Source: DATEDA01 sp963827595 (GTDB lineage: Bacteria; Pseudomonadota; Gammaproteobacteria; Burkholderiales; SG8-39). From it: a DNA stretch of 64,000 nucleotides. Below, one piece after another: positions 37,546 through 47,859 of this stretch. Both the position numbers and the translations under genes were made by a program. Position 1 is the first letter of the stretch; each line of letters begins with the position of its first letter. Location: contig CAWHBT010000008.1 in the NCBI GenBank assembly GCA_963827595.1, positions 124,001-188,000 of the forward strand, read 5' to 3'. The notes under the pieces are model-generated. The model had not been told where the DNA came from, ran no database searches, and saw only the letters and a list, made by a program, of their open reading frames with translations.

Positions 37546-39240
37546 CTACTTCGCCGGGATGACCGGCAGCAGCAGGTACGACGCCCGGCTGCCGCCGGCG
37601 TGGATGGTGTTCGCGCCGGAGTTGTAGTCGGCCGAATAGTGCGTGTACGGCGCCGCGCCGATGCCGTCGCGCGGCTGGATGTCGAGCCGGACGCGGTGGC
37701 CCTTGGCGAACACCATGCAGGTCGGCCAGATCTCGACTTCGACGCGGACCGCCTCGCCCTTTCGCAGCCAGTCGCGCTTCGCGTGCGAGTGGTAGGGCCG
37801 GTAGGGCAGCGAGAGGCGCTCGTCGAGCGCCCGGTGCGAGGCGCGCAGCCACCCTTTCGCGACCGGGACCGGCTGGCCCTGCTGCCCGATCTCGAACACA
37901 TCCTTCCCGTCCCGGCCGATGTTGCGCAGGGTCGCGAAGAGATCCATGTCCTCGGTCGTGCTCGACACCCACAGCACCAGCACGACCGGTCCCGTGACCT
38001 CCATCGCGGCGGCGAGCGGTGCGGTCTCGAACGACACGCCCATCCGCGGCAGGCTGCCGGCGAGCGCGGTCGAGGTCCAGGAGGCGCTCGCGACTCCGGC
38101 TTTCGTCATGCCGCTCGCCGGGTACGACACCGCGCCGCCCTGGCGCGGCGCCGCCGTGACGAGCGCCCCCTCCGACTCCCGTTTGCGGTTCGCCTCCGGT
38201 CGCAGATAGAACCTGGTCCACCGGGTCCGCGCGATCGGCCATTCGCGCTCGGTGCGCCACGCGGTGTTGCCGTGCCCGCCCTTGCGGATCAGCAGCTTCA
38301 CCGGCGGCTCGCGCATGATCCCGGTGTCGATTCCCTTGAGCCAGTGGTCGAGGAACCGCAACTGGTCGTCGCGGCCGTCCTTGGCATAGAAGCCGTGGTA
38401 GTGGGTCCCGGCGTGGATCCGCAGCTTCTTGTGGCGCGAGGCCGCGCGCACGTAACCTTCGGTATTGCCGCGGAGATGCAGCGCGAGCCCGCTCCAGTTG
38501 CCGACGCTGTACAGCGGCGTGTCGATGTTCTCCCAGGCCGGCCGGCGCCCGTGATACCACTCGCTGTCCAGGCTGTGACGCATGTATTCCCAGACCCACG
38601 GCGTCGCGAACGCGTCGGGCGAGGTCGCCTGCGGCCCGCCGAGCAGGTGATGCGCCATATGGTTGTGGTACCAGTTGACGACAAACCCGAACGCGAAGAT
38701 CCCGCCGTGGTAGCCGAAGTCGCGGTACATGTCGGCCGCGCCCTCCCACGGGATCATCGCCGCGAGCGACGGCGGCTTCAGGCCGGCCACGAGCCACTGC
38801 GTCATCGCGAAGTACGAGATGCCGCTCGCGCCGACGCGGCCGTTCGACCAGGGCTGCCGTCCCGCCCACTCGATCGCGTCGTAGAAGTCGCGCGCCTCGG
38901 CCGGGGAGAACGGGTCGGTGCGGCCGGGCGACTTGCCGGAACCGCGGCTGTCCACGCGCAGTGCCGCGTAGCCGCGCGGCACCCACCACAGCGGGTTCAC
39001 CGTCTCCCAGTTCATGTAGGGATTCGGCGCCTCCTCGAGGTCGGGTGGCGGAATCCAGAGCTTGTCCTTCTGGTACGACCCGATGTTGACGATCACCGGG
39101 AACCGCCCGCCCGACTTCGGGCGGAAGAGGTCGGCCTTGAGCCGGGCCCCGTCCCGCATCGGGAGCTCGAGGTCCTTTTCGACGACTAGGTCATAACGGG
39201 GCTGCGAGACGCGGGCAGTGCGCCGGACGACCTGATTCAC
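37546..39240 (-). CDS. CocE/NonD-family hydrolase (X-Pro dipeptidyl-peptidase S15-like)
   Basis: 564 residues. N-terminal alpha/beta hydrolase with NIGSYQKDKLW, RVDSRGSGKSPGRTDPF and the nucleophile in VGASGISYFAMTQWL; His region in ADMYRDFGYHGG and IHAGTHYHGFY; C-terminal jelly-roll (PPVKLLIRKGGHGNTAWRTE onwards) typical of CocE. Family members hydrolyse esters, amides or acyl-amino compounds. GTG start at 39240, 4 bp after the Bug gene stop, so both genes form an operon for uptake and hydrolysis of one compound. Confidence 0.88.
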   Translation of the reverse strand: MNQVVRRTARVSQPRYDLVVEKDLELPMRDGARLKADLFRPKSGGRFPVIVNIGSYQKDKLWIPPPDLEEAPNPYMNWETVNPLWWVPRGYAALRVDSRGSGKSPGRTDPFSPAEARDFYDAIEWAGRQPWSNGRVGASGISYFAMTQWLVAGLKPPSLAAMIPWEGAADMYRDFGYHGGIFAFGFVVNWYHNHMAHHLLGGPQATSPDAFATPWVWEYMRHSLDSEWYHGRRPAWENIDTPLYSVGNWSGLALHLRGNTEGYVRAASRHKKLRIHAGTHYHGFYAKDGRDDQLRFLDHWLKGIDTGIMREPPVKLLIRKGGHGNTAWRTEREWPIARTRWTRFYLRPEANRKRESEGALVTAAPRQGGAVSYPASGMTKAGVASASWTSTALAGSLPRMGVSFETAPLAAAMEVTGPVVLVLWVSSTTEDMDLFATLRNIGRDGKDVFEIGQQGQPVPVAKGWLRASHRALDERLSLPYRPYHSHAKRDWLRKGEAVRVEVEIWPTCMVFAKGHRVRLDIQPRDGIGAAPYTHYSADYNSGANTIHAGGSRASYLLLPVIPAK

Positions 39241-39244
39241 GGCG

Positions 39245-40225
39245 TCAGTCGATCTTCACCTTGTTCTCGCGGACGACCTCGGCCCACGCCACGGTCTCCT
39301 TGCGGACGAGCTGCGTGAACTCCTCCGGCGAGCCCGAAAGGCTGACGGTCATCATCTGCTTGGCGAGCATCTCCTTCATCTCCGGCCGGGACAGCACCGC
39401 GGCGACCGCGCCGTAGAGCTTGTCGACAACCGGCTTGGGCGTCGCGGCGGGCACGAACAGCCCCTGCCACGCGTTCGTCCCGATGCCGGGAAAGCCCTGC
39501 TCGGCCATCGTCGCCACGGTCGGGATCTCCTCGAGCCGCGTCGGCGCGGTGGTGGCGATCGCCTTCAGGCGCCCCGCCTTGATCTGCGGTAGCGCCGAGG
39601 ACAGGTTGAGGAACGCCACCTGGGTTTCGTTGGCGATGAGCGCCGGGATCATCTGGCCGGCGCCGCCCTTGTATGGCACGTGCACCATCTCGATCCCGGC
39701 GATCCCGATCAGCTTCACCATGTCGAGATGCGGATAGGTGCCGAGGCCCGCCGATGCGTAGTTGAGCTTGCCCGGGCTCTGCTTGGCGAGCGCGATCAGC
39801 TCCGCCACCGAATTGGCCGGAAGCGTCGGGTTGGCGATGATCACGTGCGGGATCTCGACCAGCTTGGTGACGCCGACGAGATCGCGCGACGGCTTGGTCT
39901 GCAGGCTGTTGGCGAACGTGGTCTCGTTGATCGCGTTCGTGGAGACGTTGCCGCAGAGCACCGTGTAGCCGTCCGCCGGCGCCTTCGCCGCGGCCTCGAG
40001 CGCGATGTTGCCGGACGCGCCGGCGCGGTTCTCGACGACGACGCTCTGCCCGAGGAGCTCCGGCAGCCGATTGGCGACGTGGCGGGCGATGATGTCGGTG
40101 GCCCCGCCCGGTGCGTAGGGGACGAGAATCTTGACCGGCCGGCTGGGATACGGGTCGCCGGACTGCGCGGCGGCCCCTAGCGGCAGCGCGGCGAGCGCTA
40201 CGAGGGCGATGGCGAACCGAAGCAT
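39245..40225 (-). CDS. Bug/TctC-type solute-binding protein
   Basis: 326 residues. AAGGAGG site before the ATG. Signal peptide LRFAIALVALAALPLGAAAQ, then YPSRPVKILVPYAPGGATDI, VENRAGASGNIALEAAAKAP and ADGYTVLCGN, all standard for the family. First gene of a two-gene unit with the CocE-type hydrolase. A second member of this family lies at 33230; the two are clearly different and probably have different ligands. Confidence 0.94.
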   Translation of the reverse strand: MLRFAIALVALAALPLGAAAQSGDPYPSRPVKILVPYAPGGATDIIARHVANRLPELLGQSVVVENRAGASGNIALEAAAKAPADGYTVLCGNVSTNAINETTFANSLQTKPSRDLVGVTKLVEIPHVIIANPTLPANSVAELIALAKQSPGKLNYASAGLGTYPHLDMVKLIGIAGIEMVHVPYKGGAGQMIPALIANETQVAFLNLSSALPQIKAGRLKAIATTAPTRLEEIPTVATMAEQGFPGIGTNAWQGLFVPAATPKPVVDKLYGAVAAVLSRPEMKEMLAKQMMTVSLSGSPEEFTQLVRKETVAWAEVVRENKVKID

Positions 40226-40430
40226 GACGTCCTCCTTGTTGAGCCTGCCGGTGCGTGGCGAGGTGGCCCCGACGCGGACCGCGTCGCGCGGGCGCGCCTA
40301 ACGGCGAGAATAGCGTGCGCCGGAACGGGGACACAAATGACATGACCGCGCGGCATGCGAGCCATAGCGTTGCGGCATGGCTCGGCGGCGCGCGCGAACG
40401 CGCGCGGCTCGCGGCGCCGGGGAGCCCGGC

Positions 40431-41459
40431 TCAGTCGCCGAGCAGGCGATCGATCTCGGCGACGTGCTGCCGCGCCTTGATCACCTCGCCGATGTCCTCT
40501 TGGAGCGTGGCGCCCAGCATCGTCCGGACGGACTTGAGGCTGGCGCCGATCCAGGAACGCTTGAAGGTCTTGCTGTAAAGCGTGCGCCGCAGCGTCCCCA
40601 GCTCGTCGTGCAGCTCGCGCACCAGCGGGTCCTCGCTCTGCGCGGCATCGATCCGCTTCGCGAGCGACTTGACCACCTCGCCGACCGCCTCGAGATCGAG
40701 GTCCGCGTAGGGCTCGACCTCCGGCGGCGGTTCGGAGGGCGGCGGCGGTGGGGCCGGCCGTGCGGCCGGCGCGGGGCGCGGCGCGGGCGGCGGAGCGGCG
40801 GACCGCGATGATGGCGGGATCGTCGCCGCGCGCGCCGGGGGCGCGGTGGACGCCAACTGCCGCACGCGCGGGAAGTCGGGAGGAGGTGCGGCGGAGCGCG
40901 ATGCGGGCCGGACGGAGGCCGGTCCGGAGAGCGGCACGCGCGGGAAATCGGCCGGCGGCGCTGCCGGCGCCTGCCGCACGCGCGGGAAGTCGGGAGGAGG
41001 TGCGGCGGAGCGCGATGCGGGCCGGACGGAGGGCGGGCCGGAGAGCGGCACGGGGCGGCTCGCCGACTTCAGCTGCCGCTCCGAGCTCGGTGCTGCCGGC
41101 GCCGGCGGCGGTGCCGGAGGCGGAGGCGCAGCCCGCGGCGTTTCCGGCCGCCGCTCGGGCGGCGCCTTGGCACCCAGCTTCGCGCCCTTCGTGGCGACCG
41201 CGTCCTCCACGTCGATGCCGAGCTCGTCCGCCAGGCGAAGTGCGTACAGGAAGATCTCCGCGATCGCTTCGGCCGCGGCCTCGCGCTCCTGTCGGCCGAT
41301 CTGGCGCGACTCGTCCTCACTCAGCCACTTGAAGAGGTCCAGCAGCGTGCCGCCCTCGCCGGCGAGCGCCATCGCGAGGCTCTTCGGACTGTGCCGCGAC
41401 TCCAGCCCCCGTTCGGCCACGAATGCGGCCAGCTCCCACTGCAATGCCTTGACATCCAT
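40431..41459 (-). CDS. MazG-like protein fused to Pro-rich repeats and a C-terminal helical domain
   Basis: 342 residues from the ATG at 41459. Residues 1-95 match the MazG/dCTP pyrophosphatase fold (ALQWELAAFVAERGLESRHS, AGEGGTLLDLFKWLSEDE, EAIAEIFLYALRLADELGID). In the usual GExxExxE-like site the first Glu is kept but the second position is Thr (EGGT), and the later E-x2-D is E-A-I-A-E, so metal binding may be altered. A Pro/Ala/Ser linker (about 115-250) holds two copies of a 27-residue unit; the last 85 residues are a predicted helical bundle (AVGEVVKSLAKRIDAAQSED). 104 bp after the helicase gene. Confidence 0.75.
   Translation of the reverse strand: MDVKALQWELAAFVAERGLESRHSPKSLAMALAGEGGTLLDLFKWLSEDESRQIGRQEREAAAEAIAEIFLYALRLADELGIDVEDAVATKGAKLGAKAPPERRPETPRAAPPPPAPPPAPAAPSSERQLKSASRPVPLSGPPSVRPASRSAAPPPDFPRVRQAPAAPPADFPRVPLSGPASVRPASRSAAPPPDFPRVRQLASTAPPARAATIPPSSRSAAPPPAPRPAPAARPAPPPPPSEPPPEVEPYADLDLEAVGEVVKSLAKRIDAAQSEDPLVRELHDELGTLRRTLYSKTFKRSWIGASLKSVRTMLGATLQEDIGEVIKARQHVAEIDRLLGD
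40857..40937 (-). repeat. 81-bp direct repeat, copy 1, inside the MazG-like gene
   Basis: Matches 40971-41051 at about 79 of 81 positions, offset 114 bp (in frame). Encodes the repeated Pro/Ser/Arg-rich unit with SVRPASRSAAPPPDFPRVRQ. Confidence 0.8.
40971..41051 (-). repeat. 81-bp direct repeat, copy 2, inside the MazG-like gene
   Basis: Second copy of the repeat at 40857-40937. The 114-bp period is a multiple of three, so copy-number change would keep the frame. Confidence 0.8.
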
Positions 41460-41563
41460 CCGTTGCTCCAACTGCCTGCGCCGCCAAATTTTCCCCCGAA
41501 GGGGGTGGCGGCGCCAGCAGATGGGCGCGCCGCGCCGGGATTTCGTCTCTTCCTGGATAGGAC

Positions 41564-44500
41564 CTAAGCCTCGCGCCAGCCCTCCAGCAGGGGGAAATAG
41601 AGGCCGAGTCGGTGATCGCCGCCCACCGCCCGGGCATAGCGCGCGAGCTGCCCAGCGTACCGCTCGCGCTCCCGGTCGAGGAACGACTCGGCGTCCGCGC
41701 CTTCGTGGCTGCTGGTCTTGTAGTCGACGATCCAGCGCTCGCCCGATTCGTCCCGGAACAACCGGTCCACCACCAGGCGCCGGACGGCGCCGTCCATCAC
41801 CGCCGTCACGCGGTGCTCCGAGGCTGCGTCCGGGTGCGGGCCGAGGATCCACCGCCCGCGTGGGTCCGCGATCGCCAGGCGCAGCCCGCTCGACGCCCGC
41901 GCCACCGCGGCGTCGAGATCCGCTTCGCGCACGCCGCGCGCGGCGAGCTCGCGCCGCACCGTCGCGCGCTGCCGTCCGCGCGACGCGCGCCTCGTCCCAG
42001 CCGACGAGCCGCGTCGTCCGCGATGCGCTGCAGCCAGCGATGAACGACGGTGCCGACGTGCCGCGCGGTCTCGCCGACCCAGGAGAACTCGATCTCGTCC
42101 TGGGAGCGCGCCTCGTCGGCCGGTGCGCGCCAGCGCGCCGGCGGCGGCGGCGCGGCCAATCGCCAGTCGGGCGCGAGACGACTGAGGTCGCCGGGAGCGG
42201 GTTCGACGACCGCGCCGACGGGGGTGCGCGCGGCTTGCGCCGCCGCTTCGCGGAACCGCTCCCCCACGATCGGCCAAAGCGGCGCGAGCAGCGAGTTCGA
42301 CGCGGGTTCTTTCGGCGTGCCGTCCCGGCCGTCGAGGCGCACGTCGCCGAGAAGGTGCACGCGCTGACGCGCCCGCGTCACGGCCACGTACAGGAGGCGC
42401 GTAGCTTCGTGGCGGTCGCGCTCGGCGTCGAGCTTCCGCAGCCAGGCGTAGATCCGGTCGGTCGGGGCGCCGGTCTCCTCGATCGGCGCGACCAGCAGCT
42501 CGGCCTCGCCACCCGGTCCCGCCCGCTCGGTCCAGAGGAAGAGACGCTTGCCGTCGTCGCGGCCCTTGCCCCCGAGGCCCGGGACGATCACGTGGTCGAA
42601 CTCGAGCCCCTTCGCCTTGTGGATCGTCATGATCTGCACGTCGCGGTCGTCCGCGTGCACGTCGGGGAGGGCCCAGAGTTCCGCGAGCCGCGCGCGGAAC
42701 GCCGCGAGATCCGGCAGTGCGGCGGCGTCTTCCGCGGCCTCGAGCGCATCGAGGTAGACGTCCGCGTCCTCGAGGTCGGTGGGATCGGCGACGCACGCCG
42801 GGCCGCCGAGCGCGAGCCAGGTCGCCTCGACCCGGTCGCGGAGCGTCCCGCGGCAGCGCGCGCCGACGGCGCGCGCCAGCACTCCGCGCACGCGCGCGAG
42901 ACGCGCGGCGCCGTCCGGGGTGAGCCGCGTGGCTTCGTTCATGAGCTCCCACACCGTCTCGGCCCGGCCCTCGGCGAGCGCGGCGAGGTCGGCGAGCGTA
43001 AGGCCGCACCACGGCGCGCGGAGCACCGCGAGCCACGCGGTCCGGTCCGCCGGGTGCGCGAGCGCCTGGGTGAGCGCGAGCAGGTCCTGTACCACCGGGC
43101 GCTCGCCGAGCGCCTCGATCTCGATCGCCCGCGAGCGCAGGCCTGCCGCCTGCAGCCGCTGGGCGATCTCGCCCAGATGGCCGCGGTTGCGCACCAGGAT
43201 CGCCACGCTCGCCGCGGGATCGTCCGCGCGCACGCGCGCGACGAGGTCGACGACGGCCGCCGCCTCGCCCGCGGCGTCGCGGTCGAAGAACGGGTGCACC
43301 GCGACCGCCGGGCCGGCGAGCGCCTCGCGCACGTGGGCGGACGGGGCGTACGGCACCGCGCCAGCGGCGAGATCCTCGCGCTCCGGCATCACCCGCGCGA
43401 AGGCGTCGTTGACCCACGCCACGAGCCCGGCGTGGGCGCGGAAGTTGGCGCTGAGGGTGACGCGCTCCAGTGGCACGTCGCCGATCCGCCGCGCGTCCCA
43501 GGTGCGGAGGAACTCGCCGACCTCGGCCTCGCGAAAGCGGTAGATCGACTGCATCGGGTCGCCGACCGCGAACACCGTACGGCCGTCGCCGGGCTGCCAG
43601 CCGGCGGTGAGCTTCGCGATCAGGTCGTATTGGGAGATCGAGGTGTCCTGGAACTCGTCGACGAGGAGATGGCGGATGCGGTAGTCGAGCGCGAGCGCCA
43701 GCTCGGTCGGCGCGCCCTCCTCGCCCAGCGCGGCGACCGCGCCCTGCGTGAGCGCGGGGAAGTCGACCTCGCCGTAGAGCCCGAACGCGACCTCGAGCTC
43801 GGCGAGGGCGTGCTGCAGCAGGATGGAAATCGCGGCCAGCGTATTCCACTGCGCGTCGCTGTACTGCGCCGGCGGCAGGCGGCGGAGATCGGCAAGCGCC
43901 TCCCGGAACTCGTCGCCGAGCGTGAGCGCCGCCACGCGCGCGCGCCACGGGTCGCCCGCCTTGCCCGCGAGGAACCCCTGCGCCGGCCCCGGGCGCTTGC
44001 GCCAGTCGTCCTCCTTGGTCAGCAGGAGATCCGCCAGCGCCGCCCACGCGGCGACATCGTCTGCGAACGGTCCCCGGCCCAGGTTCCCGAACGCGTGGTC
44101 GGCGACCGCGACGAGCTCACGCAGCGCGGCCGGCGCGAGGAGCTTCCGCGCGCGGACGAGCGCCTCCTCCCGGAGGCCGGCGAGCGCCGCTTCCAGCAGG
44201 CTTCGGTCGAGCTTCCGGCCGTGCCGGATCCACTGATCGCGCCGTGCGAGCATGTCGGCGAGCAGCTCCTCGAGCCGGGCGGCGTCGTTGTCGAGGTGGA
44301 CGAGGAGGCGCGCGACGCTGTCGGCGACGTCCTGCTGCGACTCGACGAGCGCGATCGCGGCGCGCGCCGCCTCCCGGTAGCGATGCTCCGCGCGCTCGAC
44401 GATCTCGGGGGCGGCGCCGAGGCGGGAGACGAGCGGCAGCTGGCGCGTCAGGCCGGCGCAGAGCGCGTCGATCGTCTGGACGCGGAGCCGCGCCGGGTTG

Positions 44501-44823
44501 TGCGCGAGATCCCACCCCCGCTCGGCGTCGCGCGCGCGCGCCGCGCGAGCGAGCTCGAGCGTGCGCTGCTCGCGCGCCCCCGCTTCCGGCGATTCGGTCG
44601 CGAGCGCGTCGAGCACGCGGTGGCGCATCTCCGCCGCCGCCTTGCGCGTGAAGGTGATGGCGACGATCTCCTCGGGCGCCCCGACGGTCGCGAGGAGCGC
44701 GAGGTGGCGCTGGATCAGGAGCTCGGTCTTGCCGGAGCCGGCTGGCGCCTGGACGATGAACGAGCGTGCGGCGTCAAGCGCGTCGCGCCGCGCCTGGAGA
44801 TCGGGGAGGACTGCGGACGTCAG
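41564..44823 (-). CDS. UvrD/AddA-like helicase-nuclease, frame broken near the C-terminal nuclease
   Basis: About 1,085 residues. Superfamily 1 helicase: Walker A VQAPAGSGKTELLIQRH, IVAITFTRKAAAEMRHRVLD, LLVDEFQDTSISQYDLI, GDPMQSIYRFREAEV and MTIHKAKGLEFDHVIVPGLG. The C-terminal RecB-type nuclease (DESGERWIVDYKTSSHEGAD) continues in another frame after about 41955; an intermediate frame reads GWDEARVARTAAR, so two single-base errors at about 41955 and 41990 are likely. The start is uncertain: a CTG at 44823 overlaps the upstream stop (CTGA) with GAGGAG 6 bp before it; no ATG/GTG fits. Partner of the gene upstream. Confidence 0.87.
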
Positions 44824-47495
44824 GGTGACTCCTCGCCCGCCGCGCGCGCGTCGCGCTCGTGGATGCGGCACAGCGCGTGGAGGTCGCACTCGCGGCAGGT
44901 CTGCGGCCGGCGCTTCGGATCGACGGCGGCGTGGCCGGAAGCGAACTCGTTCGCGAGGCGTTCGAGCTCTGCGCGCCAGAACGCGACCTGCGCGGTCCAG
45001 GTCGGTTCCGCGCCGGCGTCGGCGGGCGTCTTCAGGCCCGGCAGGGCATCGGCGGTGCGCGCGAGGCCGACGAAGCGCATGCCGTCGGCGGCGACCTGGG
45101 CGAACGCGGCGGCCGTCGCGTCCGGCTCGGCGCCGACGACGTAGAGCGGCAGCTGCGGCTCGTCGGGCCGCGGCTCGACGATGCCCGCCAGCGCGACCTT
45201 GCCGGTCTTGTAGTCGATGACGATGCGCGCCCCGTCGGCGGTCTCGTCCACGCGATCGAGGCGGAGCTCGAGCGCGAGCGGCCCGATCGCGACCGCGCGC
45301 TTCTCCTCGACCTGCACGGCGGTGAAGTCGCCGCGCTCCCGCTCGAGGTCGAGCCAGGCGCGCGCGATCCGCATGAGGCGGGCCTTCTCGAGGTCGGCGA
45401 AGCGGCCGGCGAGCGTCGCCGGGCGCCCGCGCCGCTCGCTCGCGATCGCCTCCTCCGCGGCGGCCGCGAGCCGGGTCGCGAGCTCGGCGGGCGTCAGCGC
45501 GTCGAGCACCTGCTTCGTCTTGAGCTCGCGCCAGACCGCGGCGAGCATGCGGTGCAGGAGCATGCCCCGCTCGCGCGCGTCGAGCCCGGCGTGCGGGGCC
45601 TCGACACCTGCGGCGCCGAGGCGGTAGCGGGCGAACGCCCGGAACGGGCACGCCCCCTGGGCCTTGAGGAGCCCTGCCCCGCCGCGCGCCGGCTGGCCGG
45701 CCGCGAACTCGGGCGCGCGCGCATCCGCGAGGTGTTCGACCTTCGCGGTCTGATGGATCGCCGCGCGCCAGGTCGGGTAGTCGGGCGCGTCGGGCGTGCC
45801 TGCCGAGACGTGTGCGACGAGCGGGCTCGGGGCGAGGTCGCGGTCGCCCTCGCGCCGCGGATGCGACAGCACGACCTCGGCGGCGCCGGAAAGCCATTCG
45901 GCCGTGCGCTGCCGCGCGAGTTCGAGCGCGGCCGCGGGGGTTGCGTTCGGCACCGCCGCACGCCGCTGCAGCGCGAGCGGAACGAACGGGTTCGCGCGGG
46001 CAGGCATCGGCCAGGCCTCGTCCGAGAGGCCCATCACCCACAGGTGGTCGAAGACCATGCCGGCGGCTTCGAGCACGCCGAGCACTTGGATCGGGACGTC
46101 GGGCGTCTCGGGCTGGAAGAGCGTGTCCTGCGCCATACGCCGCAGCCGCCCGAGCGCCGCGGCGAAGCCGAGCTTCGGTGCGGTGCGGTCGAGCCCGGCC
46201 AAGCGCGCGACCACGTCATGCCACTTCTTCAGCGTCTGGTACTCGGCGGAGTCGAGCGAGCGCTCGCCCGGGAAGCCGAGCAAGGTCAGCGCGTCGCTGA
46301 ACGCCCGCGCCCAGTCGCTCGGCAGCTGCGCGCCGAAGAGCCGACTCTTCCTGAACGCCGCGTACTCGTCGAGCGTGCGCGCGAGCTCCGGTGCGGCGTC
46401 GACCTGGCTCGCGAGGCGCTCGAGCGTCACGTACGGCTCCGCGCGCCGGCGGAGGCGAGCGTCGACGGCGGCGCGGCGCGCGAGCTCGGTTTCGGCGCGG
46501 GCAATGAACGGCGACCGCATGACGAGGCTCGCGCGTTCGAAGTCGATTTCGCGGCCGCCGAGCTCGAGCGCGGCGAGCGCGTGGGCGACGAGCGCGCGGT
46601 CGGTCAGGGGATCGCCGAGCGAGATGTTGTACGCCGGGACCTCGGCCGTGCCGCCCGGATCGAGGGTCTCCGCGAGCGCACGGCGGAGCGCGTGCTTGCG
46701 CACCGCGAGGTCGGGGACGGCGATCGCGATCCGGGCATCGGGGTTCGCTTCCAGTCGCGCCCGCGCCCAGTGGGCCGCACGGCGGATCTCGTCCCGCGCA
46801 TCGGCGGCGGCGACGCGTATTGCGTTCGCTTCGCGGCGCGGCGTGCGGCAGCTCGCGAGCTTCACCCCGTTGGCGGCGAGCGCGGTGAGGAACGCGTCCT
46901 GCTGCGGGGTTACGGCGTCGAATCCGAACGCCACGAGCAGGCGCGGCTTCTTCACCGACGCATGGCCGAGCGCGTGGCTCACGAGCTCCGGGAGCCGCGC
47001 CCGGTCGGTGAGGCTGGCGCGAGCGGTGCGCTCGGCGTAGTCCCGGGACCAGGCGAAGAACGCCTCGGCATCGGCGCTGAAGGGCGGCGCGCCGAGGTGC
47101 TCGACGAGGCGCCAGGCGTGCGCGAGCTCCCAGGCCTCGCGCGCGAGCGCCGCGGTCTCGGGCACCGCGAGGAGCGGGCTCGCGCCCGGGTAGGTGCTCA
47201 CGCGCTCCTCCCACAGGCCCTGCTCCTGCTCGGAAGTGAGGAGGAGCGGGAGGCTCGGCGCGAGCTCCGAGTAGAGCGCGTCCTCGTAGCAGCGCTCGAC
47301 GAACGCCGGGTACGGCAGGATGTCCGCGGTCTCCCAGGCCGTGCGGCCGGCGGCGAGCTGCCGGCGATCGAATTCGGTGGCCAGCACCTGCGCGAGGCGG
47401 CGGTTGGGGGTGACGACGGTGATTCCCGCCGCGTGGCCGGCGGCGAGGCGGGCGAAGAGATCGTCCTTGGCGAGCTCGGGCAGCGCGGCCGGCAT
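44820..47495 (-). CDS. PD-(D/E)XK nuclease family DNA repair protein (AddB-like)
   Basis: 891 residues. N-terminus resembles an inactivated helicase (GITVVTPNRRLAQVLATEFD, no Walker A). C-terminal nuclease: LDRVDETADGARIVIDYKTG. Cysteines in GACPFRAFARYRLGA and CRECDLHALC fit the four-cysteine iron-sulfur arrangement of AddB/Cas4 nucleases. This matches the group I know as 'probable DNA repair protein' (TIGR03623). With the UvrD-type gene it probably forms a RecBCD/AddAB-like end-resection complex for double-strand break repair. Confidence 0.88.
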   Translation of the reverse strand: MPAALPELAKDDLFARLAAGHAAGITVVTPNRRLAQVLATEFDRRQLAAGRTAWETADILPYPAFVERCYEDALYSELAPSLPLLLTSEQEQGLWEERVSTYPGASPLLAVPETAALAREAWELAHAWRLVEHLGAPPFSADAEAFFAWSRDYAERTARASLTDRARLPELVSHALGHASVKKPRLLVAFGFDAVTPQQDAFLTALAANGVKLASCRTPRREANAIRVAAADARDEIRRAAHWARARLEANPDARIAIAVPDLAVRKHALRRALAETLDPGGTAEVPAYNISLGDPLTDRALVAHALAALELGGREIDFERASLVMRSPFIARAETELARRAAVDARLRRRAEPYVTLERLASQVDAAPELARTLDEYAAFRKSRLFGAQLPSDWARAFSDALTLLGFPGERSLDSAEYQTLKKWHDVVARLAGLDRTAPKLGFAAALGRLRRMAQDTLFQPETPDVPIQVLGVLEAAGMVFDHLWVMGLSDEAWPMPARANPFVPLALQRRAAVPNATPAAALELARQRTAEWLSGAAEVVLSHPRREGDRDLAPSPLVAHVSAGTPDAPDYPTWRAAIHQTAKVEHLADARAPEFAAGQPARGGAGLLKAQGACPFRAFARYRLGAAGVEAPHAGLDARERGMLLHRMLAAVWRELKTKQVLDALTPAELATRLAAAAEEAIASERRGRPATLAGRFADLEKARLMRIARAWLDLERERGDFTAVQVEEKRAVAIGPLALELRLDRVDETADGARIVIDYKTGKVALAGIVEPRPDEPQLPLYVVGAEPDATAAAFAQVAADGMRFVGLARTADALPGLKTPADAGAEPTWTAQVAFWRAELERLANEFASGHAAVDPKRRPQTCRECDLHALCRIHERDARAAGEESP

Positions 47496-47536
47496 CGCCG
47501 CGGATGATAGGTCACGCGCCGCAGCCGCGGCGGGAG

Positions 47537-47698
47537 TCAGCGCTGCGCCGATTGCACGGTCCTCGCGAGCGGCTGCGGCTGTGGCTCCGGCTCGGCGCCG
47601 AACAGCCCGACAAGCACGAGCGCGAGGATCCCGGCGATCACGACCGCGCGGTCGCCGAGGGACGATTGCGGTGCCATCGGCCGGTCTTCTTGATGCAT
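47537..47698 (-). CDS. Possible small single-membrane-segment protein
   Basis: 53 residues from the ATG at 47698 (or 46 from 47677). One hydrophobic segment RAVVIAGILALVLVGLFGA and a polar C-tail. The family is unknown to me. It lies 41 bp before the AddB-like gene on the same strand. Composition is unremarkable, so it may be a chance frame. Confidence 0.4.
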   Translation of the reverse strand: MHQEDRPMAPQSSLGDRAVVIAGILALVLVGLFGAEPEPQPQPLARTVQSAQR

Positions 47699-47859
47699 GC
47701 CGCCACTATGCAGGGTGCAGTGGCTCACTGCGCGAGCCTGCGGACCGCGTCACCGACCGGTAATCGATCCGTCACGCCGCGCGGCGGTTCTGTGAACATT
47801 CGTCACAATCCAGGGCCCCGCGCGCCCGCGGCGGGAACTGCCACAGGGGTGTAACCGGA

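Noticed and set aside
40846..45144. Very long plus-strand open frame (over 1,400 codons)
   Set aside because: Antisense to the MazG-like and UvrD-like genes; Arg/Ala-rich low-complexity sequence without motifs. GC-rich DNA produces such frames opposite real genes.
44859..47507. Plus-strand open frame of 882 codons
   Set aside because: Mirror frame of the AddB-like gene, no recognisable domains.
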